In this document: positions 50,018 through 61,874 of the stretch, one piece after another
Numbering within the stretch: the first letter of the stretch is position 1
Layout: the number at the start of each line of letters is the position of its first letter
From: Anaerobacillus alkalilacustris
GTDB lineage: Bacteria > Bacillota > Bacilli > Bacillales > Anaerobacillaceae
Length of the DNA stretch: 64,000 nucleotides
Reading direction: 5' to 3'
Assembly: GCF_001866005.1 (NCBI RefSeq)
Contig: NZ_MLQR01000001.1
Location: 701,106-765,105, forward strand
Position numbers and translations under genes: made by a program
The notes under the pieces: model-generated
Databases searched by the model: none
The model's input: the letters and a program-made list of their open reading frames with translations, nothing else
Told to the model about the DNA's origin: nothing

Positions 50018-50914
50018 ATGATTGAACAAACAGACAAGAATTCATTTATGCAGAACTCTCCATCTAATCCTAGGTTGGAAAGCTGGAAAACTTTTTTTAA
50101 GAAATTAAGAAAAAACAGGGCTGCTACGGTTGGTGGAATTCTAATATTACTTTTTATAATAATAGCTCTTATTGGTCCATTCTTTGTTCCTTATGACGGA
50201 ACCGAACAAAATCATATGAACAAATTATCAGCTCCTTCAGCCGAGCATTGGTTTGGTACAGATCACCATGGTAGAGATATCTTTAGTCGAATTATCCATG
50301 GAATGTCGATTACGTTATTTATTGGTTTCTCTTCAGTAGCAATTGGAACCGTTGTCGGAGTGTTTCTTGGTTTAATTTCCGGTTACTACGGTAAAAGAAT
50401 TGACGCTGTTATTATGAGGACAATGGACGTATTGCTTGCTTTCCCAGGAATACTTTTAGCATTAGCTATAGTAAGTGTACTTGGTGGAAGTTTAACTAAT
50501 GTTATTATTGCCGTTGGTATATTTGCTATACCATCTTTTGCGAGGATTGTACGTGGTTCAACATTAGCAGTGAAAAAACTAGAGTATATCGATGCAGTAA
50601 AAGCACTTGGTGCAAGTGATGGAAGGATTATTTTCAAGCATATCCTCCCAAATGTTTTATCCCCTATAATAGTACAATCTAGTCTTTATATGGCTTCAGC
50701 GATTTTAACTGCAAGTGGTTTATCATTTTTAGGAATGGGTGCTCAACCACCAACACCTGAATGGGGAGCAATGTTAAGTGCTGGACGTAGTTATATGTTT
50801 GACGCTCCACATGTTGCTTTATTCCCAGGTCTGGCTATTGTTATCGTTGTATTAGCATTTAATATCTTTGGCGATGGCTTAAGAGACGCACTAGATCCGA
50901 AAATGAAAAACTAG
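50018..50914 (+). CDS. dppC: Peptide ABC transporter permease, DppC type
   Basis: The 298-residue membrane protein has a cytosolic N-terminus with LRKNRAATVGGILILL (the OppC-N segment), about six transmembrane helices, and the EAA motif region VKALGASDGRIIFKHILPNV near residue 205. The ATG at 50018 has GAGGGTG 9 nt upstream; a start 12 nt earlier is less well supported. It is first in the plus-strand operon, ahead of dppB, which reverses the usual B-C order. Confidence 0.92.
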   Translation: MIEQTDKNSFMQNSPSNPRLESWKTFFKKLRKNRAATVGGILILLFIIIALIGPFFVPYDGTEQNHMNKLSAPSAEHWFGTDHHGRDIFSRIIHGMSITLFIGFSSVAIGTVVGVFLGLISGYYGKRIDAVIMRTMDVLLAFPGILLALAIVSVLGGSLTNVIIAVGIFAIPSFARIVRGSTLAVKKLEYIDAVKALGASDGRIIFKHILPNVLSPIIVQSSLYMASAILTASGLSFLGMGAQPPTPEWGAMLSAGRSYMFDAPHVALFPGLAIVIVVLAFNIFGDGLRDALDPKMKN

Positions 50915-50932
50915 AAGAGAGGTGCACTAAAA

Positions 50933-51877
50933 TTGTTTACATTTATAATTAGACGGATTATTCAAACGATTCCTGTACTCATTGGTGTTACTGTTCTTGT
51001 ATTTATGCTTATGCACCTCATTCCTGGTGACCCTGCACAAATTATCGCCGGTGAGAGTGCTTCAGAACAACAAGTTGAACAAATGAGAGAGAGATTAGGA
51101 TTAAATGATCCATTACCAGTTCAATATTTTAAATATATAGGAAATGCAGTACAAGGTGACTTAGGGAGCTCTGTAAGAAACGGTCGTCCTGTAATGGATG
51201 AAATTAAAGGACGCTTTTGGATCACTGTAGAGCTTGCCGTATATAGTACGATTTTAAGTATTTTTATTGGTTTATTCGCTGGAATTATCTCAGCAACAAG
51301 ACATTATACTTTCACAGATGTCTCCATTATGATTGTAGCTTTATTCGGTCTATCAATGCCAAACTTCTGGCTTGGGCTTATGTTAATACAATGGTTTTCT
51401 ATCGGTAATATCAGTTGGATACCATTTGATACAAGTTGGTTTTCTCCATCTGGTTGGGGTTCATGGCAACAAAACGTTCTCCCAGTCATTACTTTAGGTA
51501 CTGGTGGTGCAGCAATCATTGCTCGTATGACCCGTTCAAGCATGCTTGAAGTTATTGGACAAGACTATATTCGAACAGCTAGAGCAAAAGGTGTGAAAGA
51601 ACGTGTAATTATTTACCGTCACGCCCTAAAAAATGCTTTAATTCCTGTTGTTACTATCGTTGGTTTACAATTTGGTTCTTTACTTGGTGGAACAGTATTA
51701 ACAGAAACAGTATTTTCTATTAATGGTATGGGACGACTTATTATCGATGCAATTCGTGCACGTGACTTCCCAGTTGTACAGGGTGCTGTTTTAATAATTT
51801 CTTTACTTTTCGTACTAGTTAACTTAATTGTCGATATTTCATATCGTTACTTGAATAAACGTGTTGATTTAGATTAA
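50933..51877 (+). CDS. dppB: Peptide ABC transporter permease, DppB type
   Basis: The 314-residue permease begins (M)FTFIIRRIIQTIPVLIGVTVLVF, the normal DppB N-terminus, from a TTG start with GAGAGGTG about 8 nt upstream. Six transmembrane segments and the EAA loop TARAKGVKERVIIYRHALKN near residue 220 are present. It lies 18 bp after dppC and 30 bp before dppD. It forms the membrane channel with DppC. Confidence 0.92.
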   Translation: MFTFIIRRIIQTIPVLIGVTVLVFMLMHLIPGDPAQIIAGESASEQQVEQMRERLGLNDPLPVQYFKYIGNAVQGDLGSSVRNGRPVMDEIKGRFWITVELAVYSTILSIFIGLFAGIISATRHYTFTDVSIMIVALFGLSMPNFWLGLMLIQWFSIGNISWIPFDTSWFSPSGWGSWQQNVLPVITLGTGGAAIIARMTRSSMLEVIGQDYIRTARAKGVKERVIIYRHALKNALIPVVTIVGLQFGSLLGGTVLTETVFSINGMGRLIIDAIRARDFPVVQGAVLIISLLFVLVNLIVDISYRYLNKRVDLD

Positions 51878-51907
51878 AAACAACCTAAACAAAGGGTGTG
51901 AGTTACT

Positions 51908-52945
51908 ATGAGTAATAATGAAACAATTATTGAAGTTCGTGATTTACGAACTTCGTTTTATACAGATGCTGGAGAAGTTAAGGCTGTAAACGGTGTAAAC
52001 TTCACTGTTCCAAAAGGAAAAACTTTAGGTATCGTAGGTGAATCTGGTTCAGGAAAAAGTATTACATCACTTTCGATTCTTCGTCTTATTCAAAACCCTG
52101 GTAAAATTGTAGGTGGGGAAATCCTTTTTAAAGGAGAGGACCTATTAAATTTGACTGAAGCCCAAATGCGTAAAATACGTGGCAATAAAATCTCAATGAT
52201 TTTCCAAGAACCAATGACTTCTTTAAATCCTGTATATACTGTTGGTGATCAAATTGCAGAATCTTTTCGAATTCACCAAGGTCTTGGTAAGAAAGAAGCA
52301 TTAAAAAAAGCAGTTGAAATGTTGAAATTTGTTGGTATACCTTCACCGGAACAACGAGTCAAGCAATATCCTTATGAATTATCTGGTGGTATGAGACAGC
52401 GGGTTATGATAGCTATTGCCCTAGCTTGTAATCCAGAACTATTAATTGCTGACGAGCCTACTACGGCATTAGATGTAACAATTCAAGCTCAAATCTTAGA
52501 ACTAATGAAGAAACTTCAAAATGAATTAGGTATGTCTATCATAATGATTACACATGATTTAGGTGTTGTTGCTGAAACTTGTGACTATGTTGCGGTTATG
52601 TATGCTGGTAAAGTAGTCGAATACGCAGATGTGAAGTCCCTTTTCCATTCACCTACTCATCCTTATACAATTGGTTTATTAAATTCACTACCACGTCACG
52701 ATGTAGATGTTGAAGGTGAATTAGAAGTTATTAAAGGATCAGTACCAAGTCCTACAAATATGCCTGAAGGGTGCCGATTTGCCCCACGTTGTCCACATGC
52801 GAGTGCTATTTGTGAAGCAAAATTACCTGAACTTAAAAAACTAGATTCAGAAAACGAAGTTCGTTGTTGGATCTATTCAAATGAATGGGATGGTAATCAG
52901 GAGGTGAAAAAAGAGTATGAAAAAAGAGCTCTTAAAAGTAACTGA
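51908..52945 (+). CDS. dppD: Peptide ABC transporter ATP-binding protein, DppD type
   Basis: The 345-residue ATPase has Walker A GESGSGKS near residues 38-45, the signature [14 protein letters not shown] near 156, Walker [14 protein letters not shown] near 178, and the C-terminal oligopeptide/dipeptide transporter extension with Cys residues ([16 protein letters not shown], about 285-300). That extension can hold an Fe-S cluster in some relatives. Its last 29 bp overlap dppF, so the two are translationally coupled. Confidence 0.94.
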   Translation: MSNNETIIEVRDLRTSFYTDAGEVKAVNGVNFTVPKGKTLGIVGESGSGKSITSLSILRLIQNPGKIVGGEILFKGEDLLNLTEAQMRKIRGNKISMIFQEPMTSLNPVYTVGDQIAESFRIHQGLGKKEALKKAVEMLKFVGIPSPEQRVKQYPYELSGGMRQRVMIAIALACNPELLIADEPTTALDVTIQAQILELMKKLQNELGMSIIMITHDLGVVAETCDYVAVMYAGKVVEYADVKSLFHSPTHPYTIGLLNSLPRHDVDVEGELEVIKGSVPSPTNMPEGCRFAPRCPHASAICEAKLPELKKLDSENEVRCWIYSNEWDGNQEVKKEYEKRALKSN

Positions 52946-53906
52946 CTTAAAACAGCATTTTCCGATTAAAGGTGGTTTATTAGGTCGTACAGTAAATCAT
53001 GTTAAAGCTGTAGATGGAGTCAATTTTACAGTATATGAAGGTGAAACAGTAAGTATCGTTGGTGAATCTGGCTGTGGTAAATCAACAACTGGCCGTGCAA
53101 TTTTAAGACTTGAAGAACCTACATCTGGACAAGTTGAGTTTGATGGTATAAATCTATTAACATTAAGTAAAAATGAAATGCGCAAAAAGCGTAAAGATTT
53201 ACAAATTATTTTCCAGGATCCTTATGCTTCTATTAACCCACGCCAAACGGTTAGACAAGTACTAGAGGAAGCTATGGAGATTCAAAATGTAGTTCCAAAA
53301 AGTGAACGGACTGAAAAAATTTTAGAGTTAATGGAAACTGTAGGCCTTGGTCCACACCAAATTGATCGTTTCCCTCACGAGTTTAGTGGTGGACAAAGAC
53401 AACGTATTGGTATTGCTCGAGCTTTATCAGTAGACCCGAAGTTAATTATTTGTGATGAGGCTGTATCTGCTCTTGATGTATCCATTCAGGCTCAAGTAAT
53501 AAACTTATTAAAAAGACTTCAAAAAGAATTTAAATTAACTTATTTATTTATTTCACATGATCTTGGGGTTGTTCGTCACATTTCTGATCGTATTATTGTT
53601 ATGTATCTTGGTAAAATTGTTGAAATCGCCGATAAGAAATCACTTTTTACTAACCCAAAGCACCCTTACACTAGAGCTTTATTATCAGCAATTCCAGTTC
53701 CAGACCCTGATAATAAAAGTGAACGAATTATATTAGAAGGTGACGTACCATCTCCAATTAACCCACCAACTGGCTGTCGTTTCCACACTCGTTGTCCTTT
53801 TGCAACGGATAAGTGTAAAGAAGAAGATCCAGTATTGAGAACGACTGATGAAATGTCAGATGAGCACCAAGCTGCTTGTCATTACATCGAAGAATTTACA
53901 TCATAA
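52917..53906 (+). CDS. dppF: Peptide ABC transporter ATP-binding protein, DppF type
   Basis: The 329-residue second ATPase shows [13 protein letters not shown] near residues 48-60, [15 protein letters not shown] near 156, Walker [14 protein letters not shown] near 176 and the C-terminal Cys module [15 protein letters not shown] near 285. The AGGAGGTG site for its ATG lies inside dppD. It pairs with DppD to power uptake. A strong terminator follows, then repeat R8. Confidence 0.94.
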   Translation: MKKELLKVTDLKQHFPIKGGLLGRTVNHVKAVDGVNFTVYEGETVSIVGESGCGKSTTGRAILRLEEPTSGQVEFDGINLLTLSKNEMRKKRKDLQIIFQDPYASINPRQTVRQVLEEAMEIQNVVPKSERTEKILELMETVGLGPHQIDRFPHEFSGGQRQRIGIARALSVDPKLIICDEAVSALDVSIQAQVINLLKRLQKEFKLTYLFISHDLGVVRHISDRIIVMYLGKIVEIADKKSLFTNPKHPYTRALLSAIPVPDPDNKSERIILEGDVPSPINPPTGCRFHTRCPFATDKCKEEDPVLRTTDEMSDEHQAACHYIEEFTS

Positions 53907-53919
53907 TATGAAACATTCA

Positions 53920-53955
53920 AACCTTGAGATATTTCAGTGTCTCAAGGTTTTATTT
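53920..53955 (+). terminator. Terminator of the dpp operon
   Basis: AAACCTTGAGA TATTTCAGTG TCTCAAGGTTT is followed by TATTT on the plus strand. Repeat R8 begins immediately behind. Confidence 0.88.
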
Positions 53956-54045
53956 ACAGTATCAGAATTTATGAATTTCTAACTTGGAAACTGTCTAGCG
54001 CAAGCAGCCTTTCGCTCGTGACCAAGGCGCTTGCGCTTTTCTTGT
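53956..54045 (+). repeat. Dispersed repeat, copy R8 (plus-strand orientation)
   Basis: About 90 bp: ACAGTATCAGAATTTATGAA, then GGAAACTGTCTAGCGCAAGC, ending GGCGCTTGCGCTTTTCTTGT. Its orientation is inverted relative to all other copies in the window, matching the plus-strand direction of the dpp operon that ends here. Confidence 0.88.
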
Positions 54046-54285
54046 CTAAATTATATTAATGTCAATCGGATGGTGCTAGTATTGCTCGCTCATTTTGCTA
54101 AAACGTGCAGAAACGTGTCATATTTCGCACAAAAGATGCGGGGTAGGTATATTATATCGTAACGATCAGAAGCTCATATCAGGCGCATACAATGTCTTTC
54201 GGGCGAAAAAATAACTTACATTCATGCAGAAGGCAAGTTTGTATATCTTGTTCCTATTTCACAATACATGTACATAAGCTAACTA
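54046..54285. other. Spacer between repeat R8 and the serS terminator
   Basis: No gene, tRNA or repeat was recognised. B. subtilis has a tRNA-Ser gene downstream of serS; no cloverleaf was found here. Confidence 0.5.
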
Positions 54286-54323
54286 ATAAAGGCATAGGGA
54301 GTTAAGATTCCCTACGCCTTTAT
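54286..54323 (-). terminator. Terminator of serS
   Basis: AAAGGCGTAGGGA and TCCCTATGCCTTT form a strong stem in minus sense, followed by ATTAG. The T-tract is short. Confidence 0.7.
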
Positions 54324-54398
54324 CGTAATTTTTATTACTTCTTAGTGTTAAACTTGTTATAAAAACAAGTTTCTAGCGATGTATGTCAAACAACATCA

Positions 54399-55673
54399 TT
54401 ATTTTAGTACTGTTGCTCCACCCATATAAGGAACTAGTACTTCTGGAATAACTACTGTTCCATCTTCTTGCTGGTAATTCTCTAAAATTGCTGCAACGGT
54501 ACGTCCTACAGCTAACCCAGATCCGTTTAATGTGTGTACAAATTCCGTCTTTCCTTTTGCTTCTCTACGGAAACGGATATTTGCTCGTCTTGCTTGGAAG
54601 TCCTCAAAATTACTACAAGAAGAGATTTCACGATAAGTTTCTTGGCTTGGAATCCAAACTTCAATATCATACTTCTTAGCAGCCGTAAATCCTAAATCTC
54701 CTGTACACATACTCATTACACGGTATGGAAGTTTTAAAAGCTGAAGTACTTTCTCAGCATGACTTGTTAGTATTTCTAACTGTTCATATGACTCTTCTGG
54801 CTTTACAAACCTAACTAGCTCTACTTTATTAAATTGGTGCTGACGTATTAAACCTCTAGTATCTCTACCGGCTGAACCTGCCTCTGAACGAAAACAAGCA
54901 CTAAAAGCAGTGTATGAAATAGGAAGTGTATCTCCATCAATAATTTCATCACGGTGCATATTTGTTACTGGTACTTCAGCAGTAGGAACTAAAAAATAAT
55001 CTTCTTCACGAATTTTAAAAGCATCCTCTTCAAATTTAGGAAGTTGACCAGTACCTGTCATACTTGTACGATTAACTAAGTACGGTGGAAGAACTTCTTC
55101 ATATCCATGCTCGTCTTGGTGTAAATCCATCATAAAATTGATAAGAGCCCTTTCTAACCTAGCACCTTTACCTTTATAAAATACAAAACGGCTTCCTGTT
55201 ACTTTTGATGCTCTTTCAAAGTCTAAAATATTTAAATTTGTTGCAAGGTCCCAGTGAGCTTTTACCTCATGAGTAAAGCTTGGTACTCCCCCCCAACTTC
55301 TAACTTCAACATTATCATCCTCAGTTAAGCCCACAGGAACACTTTCATGGGGAATATTAGGTATTGTAAGCAAAATAGCTTCTAACTCTTCTTCTACCTT
55401 TCGAAGATCCTCATCTAGCTCTTTCACTTTATCTGATACTTCCTTCATTTCTTTAATTAGATGGTCAGCATCTTGTTTTTCTCTCTTTAGTTTTGCTACT
55501 TCTTGAGAAACAGAGTTTCTTCTACTTTTTAACTGTTCTCCTTCCCCAATAATTTCTCTCCTTTTAACATCTAACTCTCCAAAACGATCTAAATCAGCAA
55601 TTTTCTCGCCACGATTTTCCAATTTCTTTTTTACTTCGTCAAAGTTTGCTCTTAATAATTTTACATCCAACAT
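54399..55673 (-). CDS. serS: Seryl-tRNA synthetase
   Basis: This class II enzyme charges tRNA-Ser. The 424-residue protein begins [22 protein letters not shown], with the long N-terminal antiparallel coiled coil (about 30-105). Motif 2 lies in [21 protein letters not shown] (about 264-284), and motif 3 in [18 protein letters not shown] near residue 385. It has a T-box leader with a Ser specifier. It is followed by the accessory block instead of tRNA-Ser and dck-dgk. Confidence 0.97.
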   Translation of the reverse strand: MLDVKLLRANFDEVKKKLENRGEKIADLDRFGELDVKRREIIGEGEQLKSRRNSVSQEVAKLKREKQDADHLIKEMKEVSDKVKELDEDLRKVEEELEAILLTIPNIPHESVPVGLTEDDNVEVRSWGGVPSFTHEVKAHWDLATNLNILDFERASKVTGSRFVFYKGKGARLERALINFMMDLHQDEHGYEEVLPPYLVNRTSMTGTGQLPKFEEDAFKIREEDYFLVPTAEVPVTNMHRDEIIDGDTLPISYTAFSACFRSEAGSAGRDTRGLIRQHQFNKVELVRFVKPEESYEQLEILTSHAEKVLQLLKLPYRVMSMCTGDLGFTAAKKYDIEVWIPSQETYREISSCSNFEDFQARRANIRFRREAKGKTEFVHTLNGSGLAVGRTVAAILENYQQEDGTVVIPEVLVPYMGGATVLK

Positions 55674-55737
55674 GTATATCCCTCCTAAATATTAAAAAAG
55701 TTTATGTACATCGATTATGAAATTCATAAGCATATAA

Positions 55738-55990
55738 AAAACTCCCATCCCTTAAAAAAGGGACGAGAGTTAACCCGCGTTGCCACCCTAGTTGTTAAGG
55801 ACATTATCCTTAACCTCTTAGCATCTTATTAACGGAAGATGAACCGGAACTTATCTAATAGAAGAAAAATCTTCGTTCAATAATCTACTCTGGGATGGAT
55901 TCACAAAAGTACTACATCGATTCTCACCAACCATCGACTCTCTGATCGTAGCTACAAATGTTACTATTTCCCTTCTCAGCATTTAATATA
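55738..55990 (-). promoter_or_regulatory. T-box riboswitch leader of serS
   Basis: The T-box AGGGTGGCAACGCGGG (55789-55774) overlaps the antiterminator. The terminator CTCTCGTCCC TTTTTTA AGGGATGGGAG with T6 follows. In Stem I, CAGAGAGTCGATGG and the specifier context GTGAATCCATCC (codon TCC, Ser) are visible. Expression of serS should rise when tRNA-Ser is uncharged. Confidence 0.92.
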
Positions 55991-56011
55991 TAGATCTATT
56001 TTTACCAAAGC

Positions 56012-56605
56012 TTAAACGTTTAAACATTTATTCTTTGTCTCTTTAACAATCTCTACAAAATATTGATGGAAACGAGCGTCTTCAGTTAGTTCTGGATGGA
56101 ATGAACAAGCTAAAAACTGATCTTGTCTTACAGCGACAATTTCACCATTGTATTTAGAAAGTATTTCAACATCTTCTCCAACTGACTTAATAAGAGGCGC
56201 ACGAATAAAAACGGCCATAATATCATCAGCAATACCTTTGACCATTAATTCAGCTTCAAAACTTTCCCTTTGTCTCCCGAAAGCATTTCGTTCAACTTCC
56301 ATATCAATAATTTCTAAATGCCCTTCACTTTGTCCAATTAATTGCTTAGCCATTAATATTAAGCCGGCACAAGTTCCAAATACCGGTTTTTCGGATTTAG
56401 CAAATTGTTTTAACGGCTCAAAAAAGTCATATTTATCAATAAGACGTCGCATCGTCGTACTTTCTCCACCAGGTAAAACTAACCCATCTAATTCTTCAAG
56501 TTGTTCTACCTTTTTGACAACTACAACTTCCACACCAGGGGCTTGCAGTAACTTTACGTGTTCACGAACGGCGCCTTGTAGAGCTAGTACTCCTATTTTA
56601 ACCAT
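56012..56605 (-). CDS. pdxT: PLP synthase glutaminase subunit PdxT
   Basis: PdxT releases ammonia from glutamine and channels it to PdxS. The 197-residue class I glutaminase shows [14 protein letters not shown] near residues 45-58, the nucleophile in [12 protein letters not shown] (Cys79) and the His-Glu pair in [10 protein letters not shown] near 170. It is separated from pdxS by a degraded repeat (R9), about 155 bp, but is expected to share its transcript. Confidence 0.96.
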   Translation of the reverse strand: MVKIGVLALQGAVREHVKLLQAPGVEVVVVKKVEQLEELDGLVLPGGESTTMRRLIDKYDFFEPLKQFAKSEKPVFGTCAGLILMAKQLIGQSEGHLEIIDMEVERNAFGRQRESFEAELMVKGIADDIMAVFIRAPLIKSVGEDVEILSKYNGEIVAVRQDQFLACSFHPELTEDARFHQYFVEIVKETKNKCLNV

Positions 56606-56617
56606 TGTTAATGCTCC

Positions 56618-56740
56618 CTTTCTTGAAAAGCGTAAGTACCTTGTTGAAACACAATAGACATTTATTCTGAAGCCAAAAGCTTTAGATTATGACTATTGTG
56701 TTTCAAGCTTAGGCACTAAAGCTAGACACCTTTCCGAATT
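56618..56740 (-). repeat. Dispersed repeat, degraded copy R9 (between pdxS and pdxT)
   Basis: Weak family ends are seen (GTCTAGCTTTAGTGCC and TACTTACGCTTTTCA in gene sense). The centre is a perfect 14-bp inverted repeat, TTGAAACACAATAG (56644-56657) and CTATTGTGTTTCAA (56693-56706). No terminator precedes it. Confidence 0.65.
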
Positions 56741-56759
56741 CTATGTTTGACGGTAAAAA

Positions 56760-57644
56760 TTACCAACCTCGTTCTTGCATACGCTCAGAAGGGTGTAAAC
56801 TTGAAATTTCAATTCCCTTCATCGCTGTACCAAGACCTTTTGATAACTTAGCAATCAATTCATAATCTTCATAATGTGTTGTTGCTTCTACGATAGCACG
56901 TGCAAACTTCTCAGGGTTGTCCGATTTAAAGATACCTGAACCAACAAATACCCCGTCTGCACCTAACTGCATCATTAATGCAGCGTCTGCTGGAGTTGCT
57001 ACTCCACCAGCTGCAAAGTTAACTACCGGCAACTTACCATTTTCTTTGATTTGAAGTAAGATTTCAAATGGAGCACCAGTATTTTTAGCTTCTGTCATTA
57101 GCTCATCCGTAGACATAGTTAAAATTTTACGAATTTGAGACTGCATCATACGCATATGTCTTACAGCTTCAACAATATTACCTGTACCAGGCTCACCTTT
57201 TGTACGGATCATAGAAGCTCCTTCACCAATACGTCTAGCAGCTTCCCCAATATCACGAGCACCACAAACAAATGGCACTGTAAAATCACGCTTATAAAGA
57301 TGATATACTTCATCTGCAGGAGTTAAAACTTCACTTTCGTCAATGTAGTCTACTCCCATAGATTCTAATATTTTTGCTTCTACAATGTGACCAATACGGC
57401 ATTTAGCCATTACTGGAATTGAGACAGCATTCATAACTTCTTCAACAATTGTTGGATCTGCCATACGAGCGACGCCGCCCGCTGCACGAATATCTGAAGG
57501 CACTCTTTCAAGAGCCATTACCGCTACTGCACCAGCTTCTTGAGCGATTTTTGCTTGTTCAGCGTTAACAACATCCATGATAACGCCACCTTTTTGCATT
57601 TCAGCCATACCACGCTTTACGCGATCTGTACCTGTTTGAACCAT
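56760..57644 (-). CDS. pdxS: Pyridoxal 5'-phosphate synthase subunit PdxS
   Basis: PdxS makes PLP from ribose-5-phosphate, glyceraldehyde-3-phosphate and ammonia. The 294-residue TIM barrel has [21 protein letters not shown] near the N-terminus, the catalytic Lys in VMAKCRIGH (about residue 81) and [16 protein letters not shown] near 153. It is one of the most conserved proteins in the window. The start has TAGGAGG upstream. It precedes pdxT in the usual order. Confidence 0.97.
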   Translation of the reverse strand: MVQTGTDRVKRGMAEMQKGGVIMDVVNAEQAKIAQEAGAVAVMALERVPSDIRAAGGVARMADPTIVEEVMNAVSIPVMAKCRIGHIVEAKILESMGVDYIDESEVLTPADEVYHLYKRDFTVPFVCGARDIGEAARRIGEGASMIRTKGEPGTGNIVEAVRHMRMMQSQIRKILTMSTDELMTEAKNTGAPFEILLQIKENGKLPVVNFAAGGVATPADAALMMQLGADGVFVGSGIFKSDNPEKFARAIVEATTHYEDYELIAKLSKGLGTAMKGIEISSLHPSERMQERGW

Positions 57645-57832
57645 ATGTAATTCCTCCTAACAAAATATACAATCTTGATAATCTCTATTGCTTTACTATA
57701 CATATTGTACTTTATTTTACCAAAGTATGAAAGAAATACAACACTGTAGTCTATGCAATTTAAATTATTTTAACACTAATCCAACTTTTTTAAAATTAAT
57801 AATTGTGAATATTAAGTTTATACTTGGTTTAT

Positions 57833-57872
57833 GATAACGCTTTGTAGTAAAAAAGTTGCTACAAAGCGTTAT
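57833..57872 (-). terminator. Terminator of dacA
   Basis: A perfect 14-bp inverted repeat (ATAACGCTTTGTAG / CTACAAAGCGTTAT) lies 10 bp past the dacA stop. Confidence 0.8.
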
Positions 57873-57881
57873 ATTTTAATA

Positions 57882-59234
57882 TTAAGAAAAGATCCCTTTT
57901 ACTCCATCTGCTACACTAGTCCAAATACCTGAAAAGAAGCCACCAATTGATCTCATAGTTAAAGAAAACCAACCTGCCTTTTCAACTGTATGATTAGCAA
58001 GTAAAGGAACTCTTTCTTTAGTATATCCATCTTCAGTCAAATATGAAAAGGTATTTTCACCTTTATATTCATATGATAACCAACCAATTACTTGATCTTT
58101 TTCAATCGGAGCAATGACATTGCCATCTTCATCAAGTAAGTTACTATCTAACTCAAAATAAGGAGTATAAAGTTCCTCTTCTCCACGTCTAATTAAAAAG
58201 CTTAAAGGTTCGACTGATGAAACCATTAACTCTTTTTCTTTACCTTTTACAACCGAAACCTCTAATGACTCTTGCATATTTAATTTATCAAAGTTATTAA
58301 AACCATAATCCATTAGTTTTGCTGTTTCAATAAACCTCATTTCGATACTTTCTGCACCCATAACGACAGAAATAAATCGGGTTCCACTTCTTTCGGCAGT
58401 ACCTGTAAATGTATATTTAGCTAAAACAGTGTATCCAGTTTTTAATCCATCTAATCCTTCATAAAAGTTTGGCAAACCAGGAAGCATGTCATTCCAGTTT
58501 TTCATACAAGTCCAATCTTCTTTACACTGCATCCATGTTTTGTCGGTTACGATATTACCTTGGAAATTTTTCATTGGTATTTTCGACGTTTCTAATAGTT
58601 CAGGAAAATCGTTAACTAAATGATACGCTAATCTTGCAGTGTCTCTTGCAGACATTCTATTTTCATCTTCTGAAGTTGTACCTTCTGCACGATTTTCTGC
58701 ATTATACATTCGGTTTGGTAACCCAGTTGAATTTACAAATTTAAATTTTTCTAAATTAAGCTCTTCAGCTTTATCATTCATTAACCGAACAAAACTTGTA
58801 TAACTACCACCTAATAACTCTGCAAGTGCTATTGTAGCAGCATTAGCAGATTCAATAGCTACAGCTTCGTACAAGTCTTTAACAGTATAAGAACTATCAA
58901 CTTCTAAAAACACGTTCGAACCAGCCTCATCATGAGAGAGCCTTGCAACCCATGGACTGATCGGTACATTTTGATCCCATCTAAGTCTTTGTTCACTAAT
59001 TGCTTCTAAAATTAAGTACTCAGTCATCATCTTACTCATACTTGCAATACCTAATTCAATATCTGCATTTTTTTCATACAAAACCTTACCAGTTTTACCC
59101 TCTACTAAAATTGCTGAGTTTACACCTACATCAAAGTTAGCTAGTATTGTTTTCGGTGAAAAAGATAAACTTGTTATAAAAAATAGAATAACAAAAGATA
59201 ATGCTATAATCTTTTTATAATATTTCTCCATCAT
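57882..59234 (-). CDS. dacA: D-alanyl-D-alanine carboxypeptidase (PBP5)
   Basis: DacA trims the terminal D-Ala from peptidoglycan stem peptides. The 450-residue protein has a signal peptide (about residues 7-32) and the penicillin-binding motifs SMSK (SxxK, about 64-67), SAN (about 122-124) and KTG (in GLKTGYT, about 254-256). A C-terminal beta domain and an amphipathic membrane anchor (SIGGFFSGIWTSVADGVKGIF) follow. The ATG at 59234 has GAGGAG 6 nt upstream; longer frames run into the guaB terminator. Confidence 0.95.
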   Translation of the reverse strand: MMEKYYKKIIALSFVILFFITSLSFSPKTILANFDVGVNSAILVEGKTGKVLYEKNADIELGIASMSKMMTEYLILEAISEQRLRWDQNVPISPWVARLSHDEAGSNVFLEVDSSYTVKDLYEAVAIESANAATIALAELLGGSYTSFVRLMNDKAEELNLEKFKFVNSTGLPNRMYNAENRAEGTTSEDENRMSARDTARLAYHLVNDFPELLETSKIPMKNFQGNIVTDKTWMQCKEDWTCMKNWNDMLPGLPNFYEGLDGLKTGYTVLAKYTFTGTAERSGTRFISVVMGAESIEMRFIETAKLMDYGFNNFDKLNMQESLEVSVVKGKEKELMVSSVEPLSFLIRRGEEELYTPYFELDSNLLDEDGNVIAPIEKDQVIGWLSYEYKGENTFSYLTEDGYTKERVPLLANHTVEKAGWFSLTMRSIGGFFSGIWTSVADGVKGIFS

Positions 59235-59285
59235 AAATGACTCCTCTCCAACTTCACATAAACGTAATTTTAACATATCTAGCAT

Positions 59286-59319
59286 AAAAAAAATAGACAG
59301 GTGGTGTACCTGTCTATTG
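59286..59319 (-). terminator. Terminator of guaB
   Basis: AATAGACAGGT / ACCTGTCTATT with a short loop is followed by T7 in minus sense, between guaB and dacA. Confidence 0.88.
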
Positions 59320-59334
59320 GAATTTTTTTTAATT

Positions 59335-60810
<1,476 letters not shown>

Positions 60811-60914
60811 CTAATTTCACTAAAATATTATTAGTAGCTTATCAATTGGATAAACTACTGTCAAGAACAGATTATAGATCTCACTACTCTAACATTTCAA
60901 AAGAGGTTTTTTAT

Positions 60915-61874
60915 ATGAATATTTCTAGCCCTTGGAGTTACTTTCGTTCTTTTTATTCAGCTAATCATACGCAACAATACTTAAAAAATAGATACCAAAA
61001 TTTCCCTGATTCGGATAAGCTAGCTTTTCAAAATTGTTACACCCTTATTTACTACATACAGCACGGGAAAAAATATTATGACCAATCCATTACTGCACCG
61101 TATGAATTACAACCGGTGTTACTGTTTTATGGCATGATTCAATTAATGAAAGCTTTAATTTTAACGGTTGACCCAAACTACCCAGAAACGACACAAGTTC
61201 TTGCACATGGTGTGACAACTAGAAAAAGAAAAAAAAGCCAATATGAGTTTTTAATGGATGAGGTAAAGATCCAAAAAAACGGACTAATTTCTCATTTTTC
61301 TGACAAATTGTTTCATATGAAACAATTAGAAAGTGAAAAATTTAATATGGATGATCTCATGAAGCAAATATCAGAACTTCACCCGATTTTTAAAAATATA
61401 ACAAAAGAAAAAATATCTATACCATTAACTAATGTTAAAGATAACGACAATACTGTTTCTATAAGCAGCGAAGTACTTGATATTCTTCATTTAACTGCAA
61501 ATGGATTTAACCATTATTTAAACGAACATACTCCATTAAAGGTAGTCAATTTACATGAAGAAAAAGACAAAATATATATAAAAACCAAAAACAAACTAAA
61601 CGCAATTACCTGTTCACCTATTCAATTTAATTATTATAATCAAAAATATTACCTACCTATAAAACGAAAACTAAATTGTAATATTCCAGAAGTTCTAGTT
61701 CATTATTTAATTTTATACAACTTAAGCATGATTTGCAGGTATGAAACCGAATGGTGGGGCGAGTTATTCCATACATACTCTTCTAATGACTTACCTTTTA
61801 TCACTGAATTTTTAGATGTAACAAAAAATAAGGTTCCCTATTATCTCTCTTTAATGTTTCAAAGGCATAACTAA
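60915..61874 (+). CDS. yaaC: YaaC family protein of unknown function
   Basis: The 319-residue protein starts MNISSPWSYFRSFYSANHTQQYLKNRY, typical of the YaaC family found only in bacilli beside guaB. It has no catalytic motif, signal peptide or transmembrane segment that I can see, and it is rich in Lys, Asn and Tyr. The ATG at 60915 follows AGAGG; a 23-codon in-frame extension overlaps the guaB promoter area and is unlikely. It is plus-strand, convergent with the rRNA locus. Confidence 0.9.
   Translation: MNISSPWSYFRSFYSANHTQQYLKNRYQNFPDSDKLAFQNCYTLIYYIQHGKKYYDQSITAPYELQPVLLFYGMIQLMKALILTVDPNYPETTQVLAHGVTTRKRKKSQYEFLMDEVKIQKNGLISHFSDKLFHMKQLESEKFNMDDLMKQISELHPIFKNITKEKISIPLTNVKDNDNTVSISSEVLDILHLTANGFNHYLNEHTPLKVVNLHEEKDKIYIKTKNKLNAITCSPIQFNYYNQKYYLPIKRKLNCNIPEVLVHYLILYNLSMICRYETEWWGELFHTYSSNDLPFITEFLDVTKNKVPYYLSLMFQRHN

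Noticed and set aside
54046-54285. A tRNA-Ser gene downstream of serS
   Set aside because: It is expected from B. subtilis synteny, but no cloverleaf or TTCGA-type T-arm was found.
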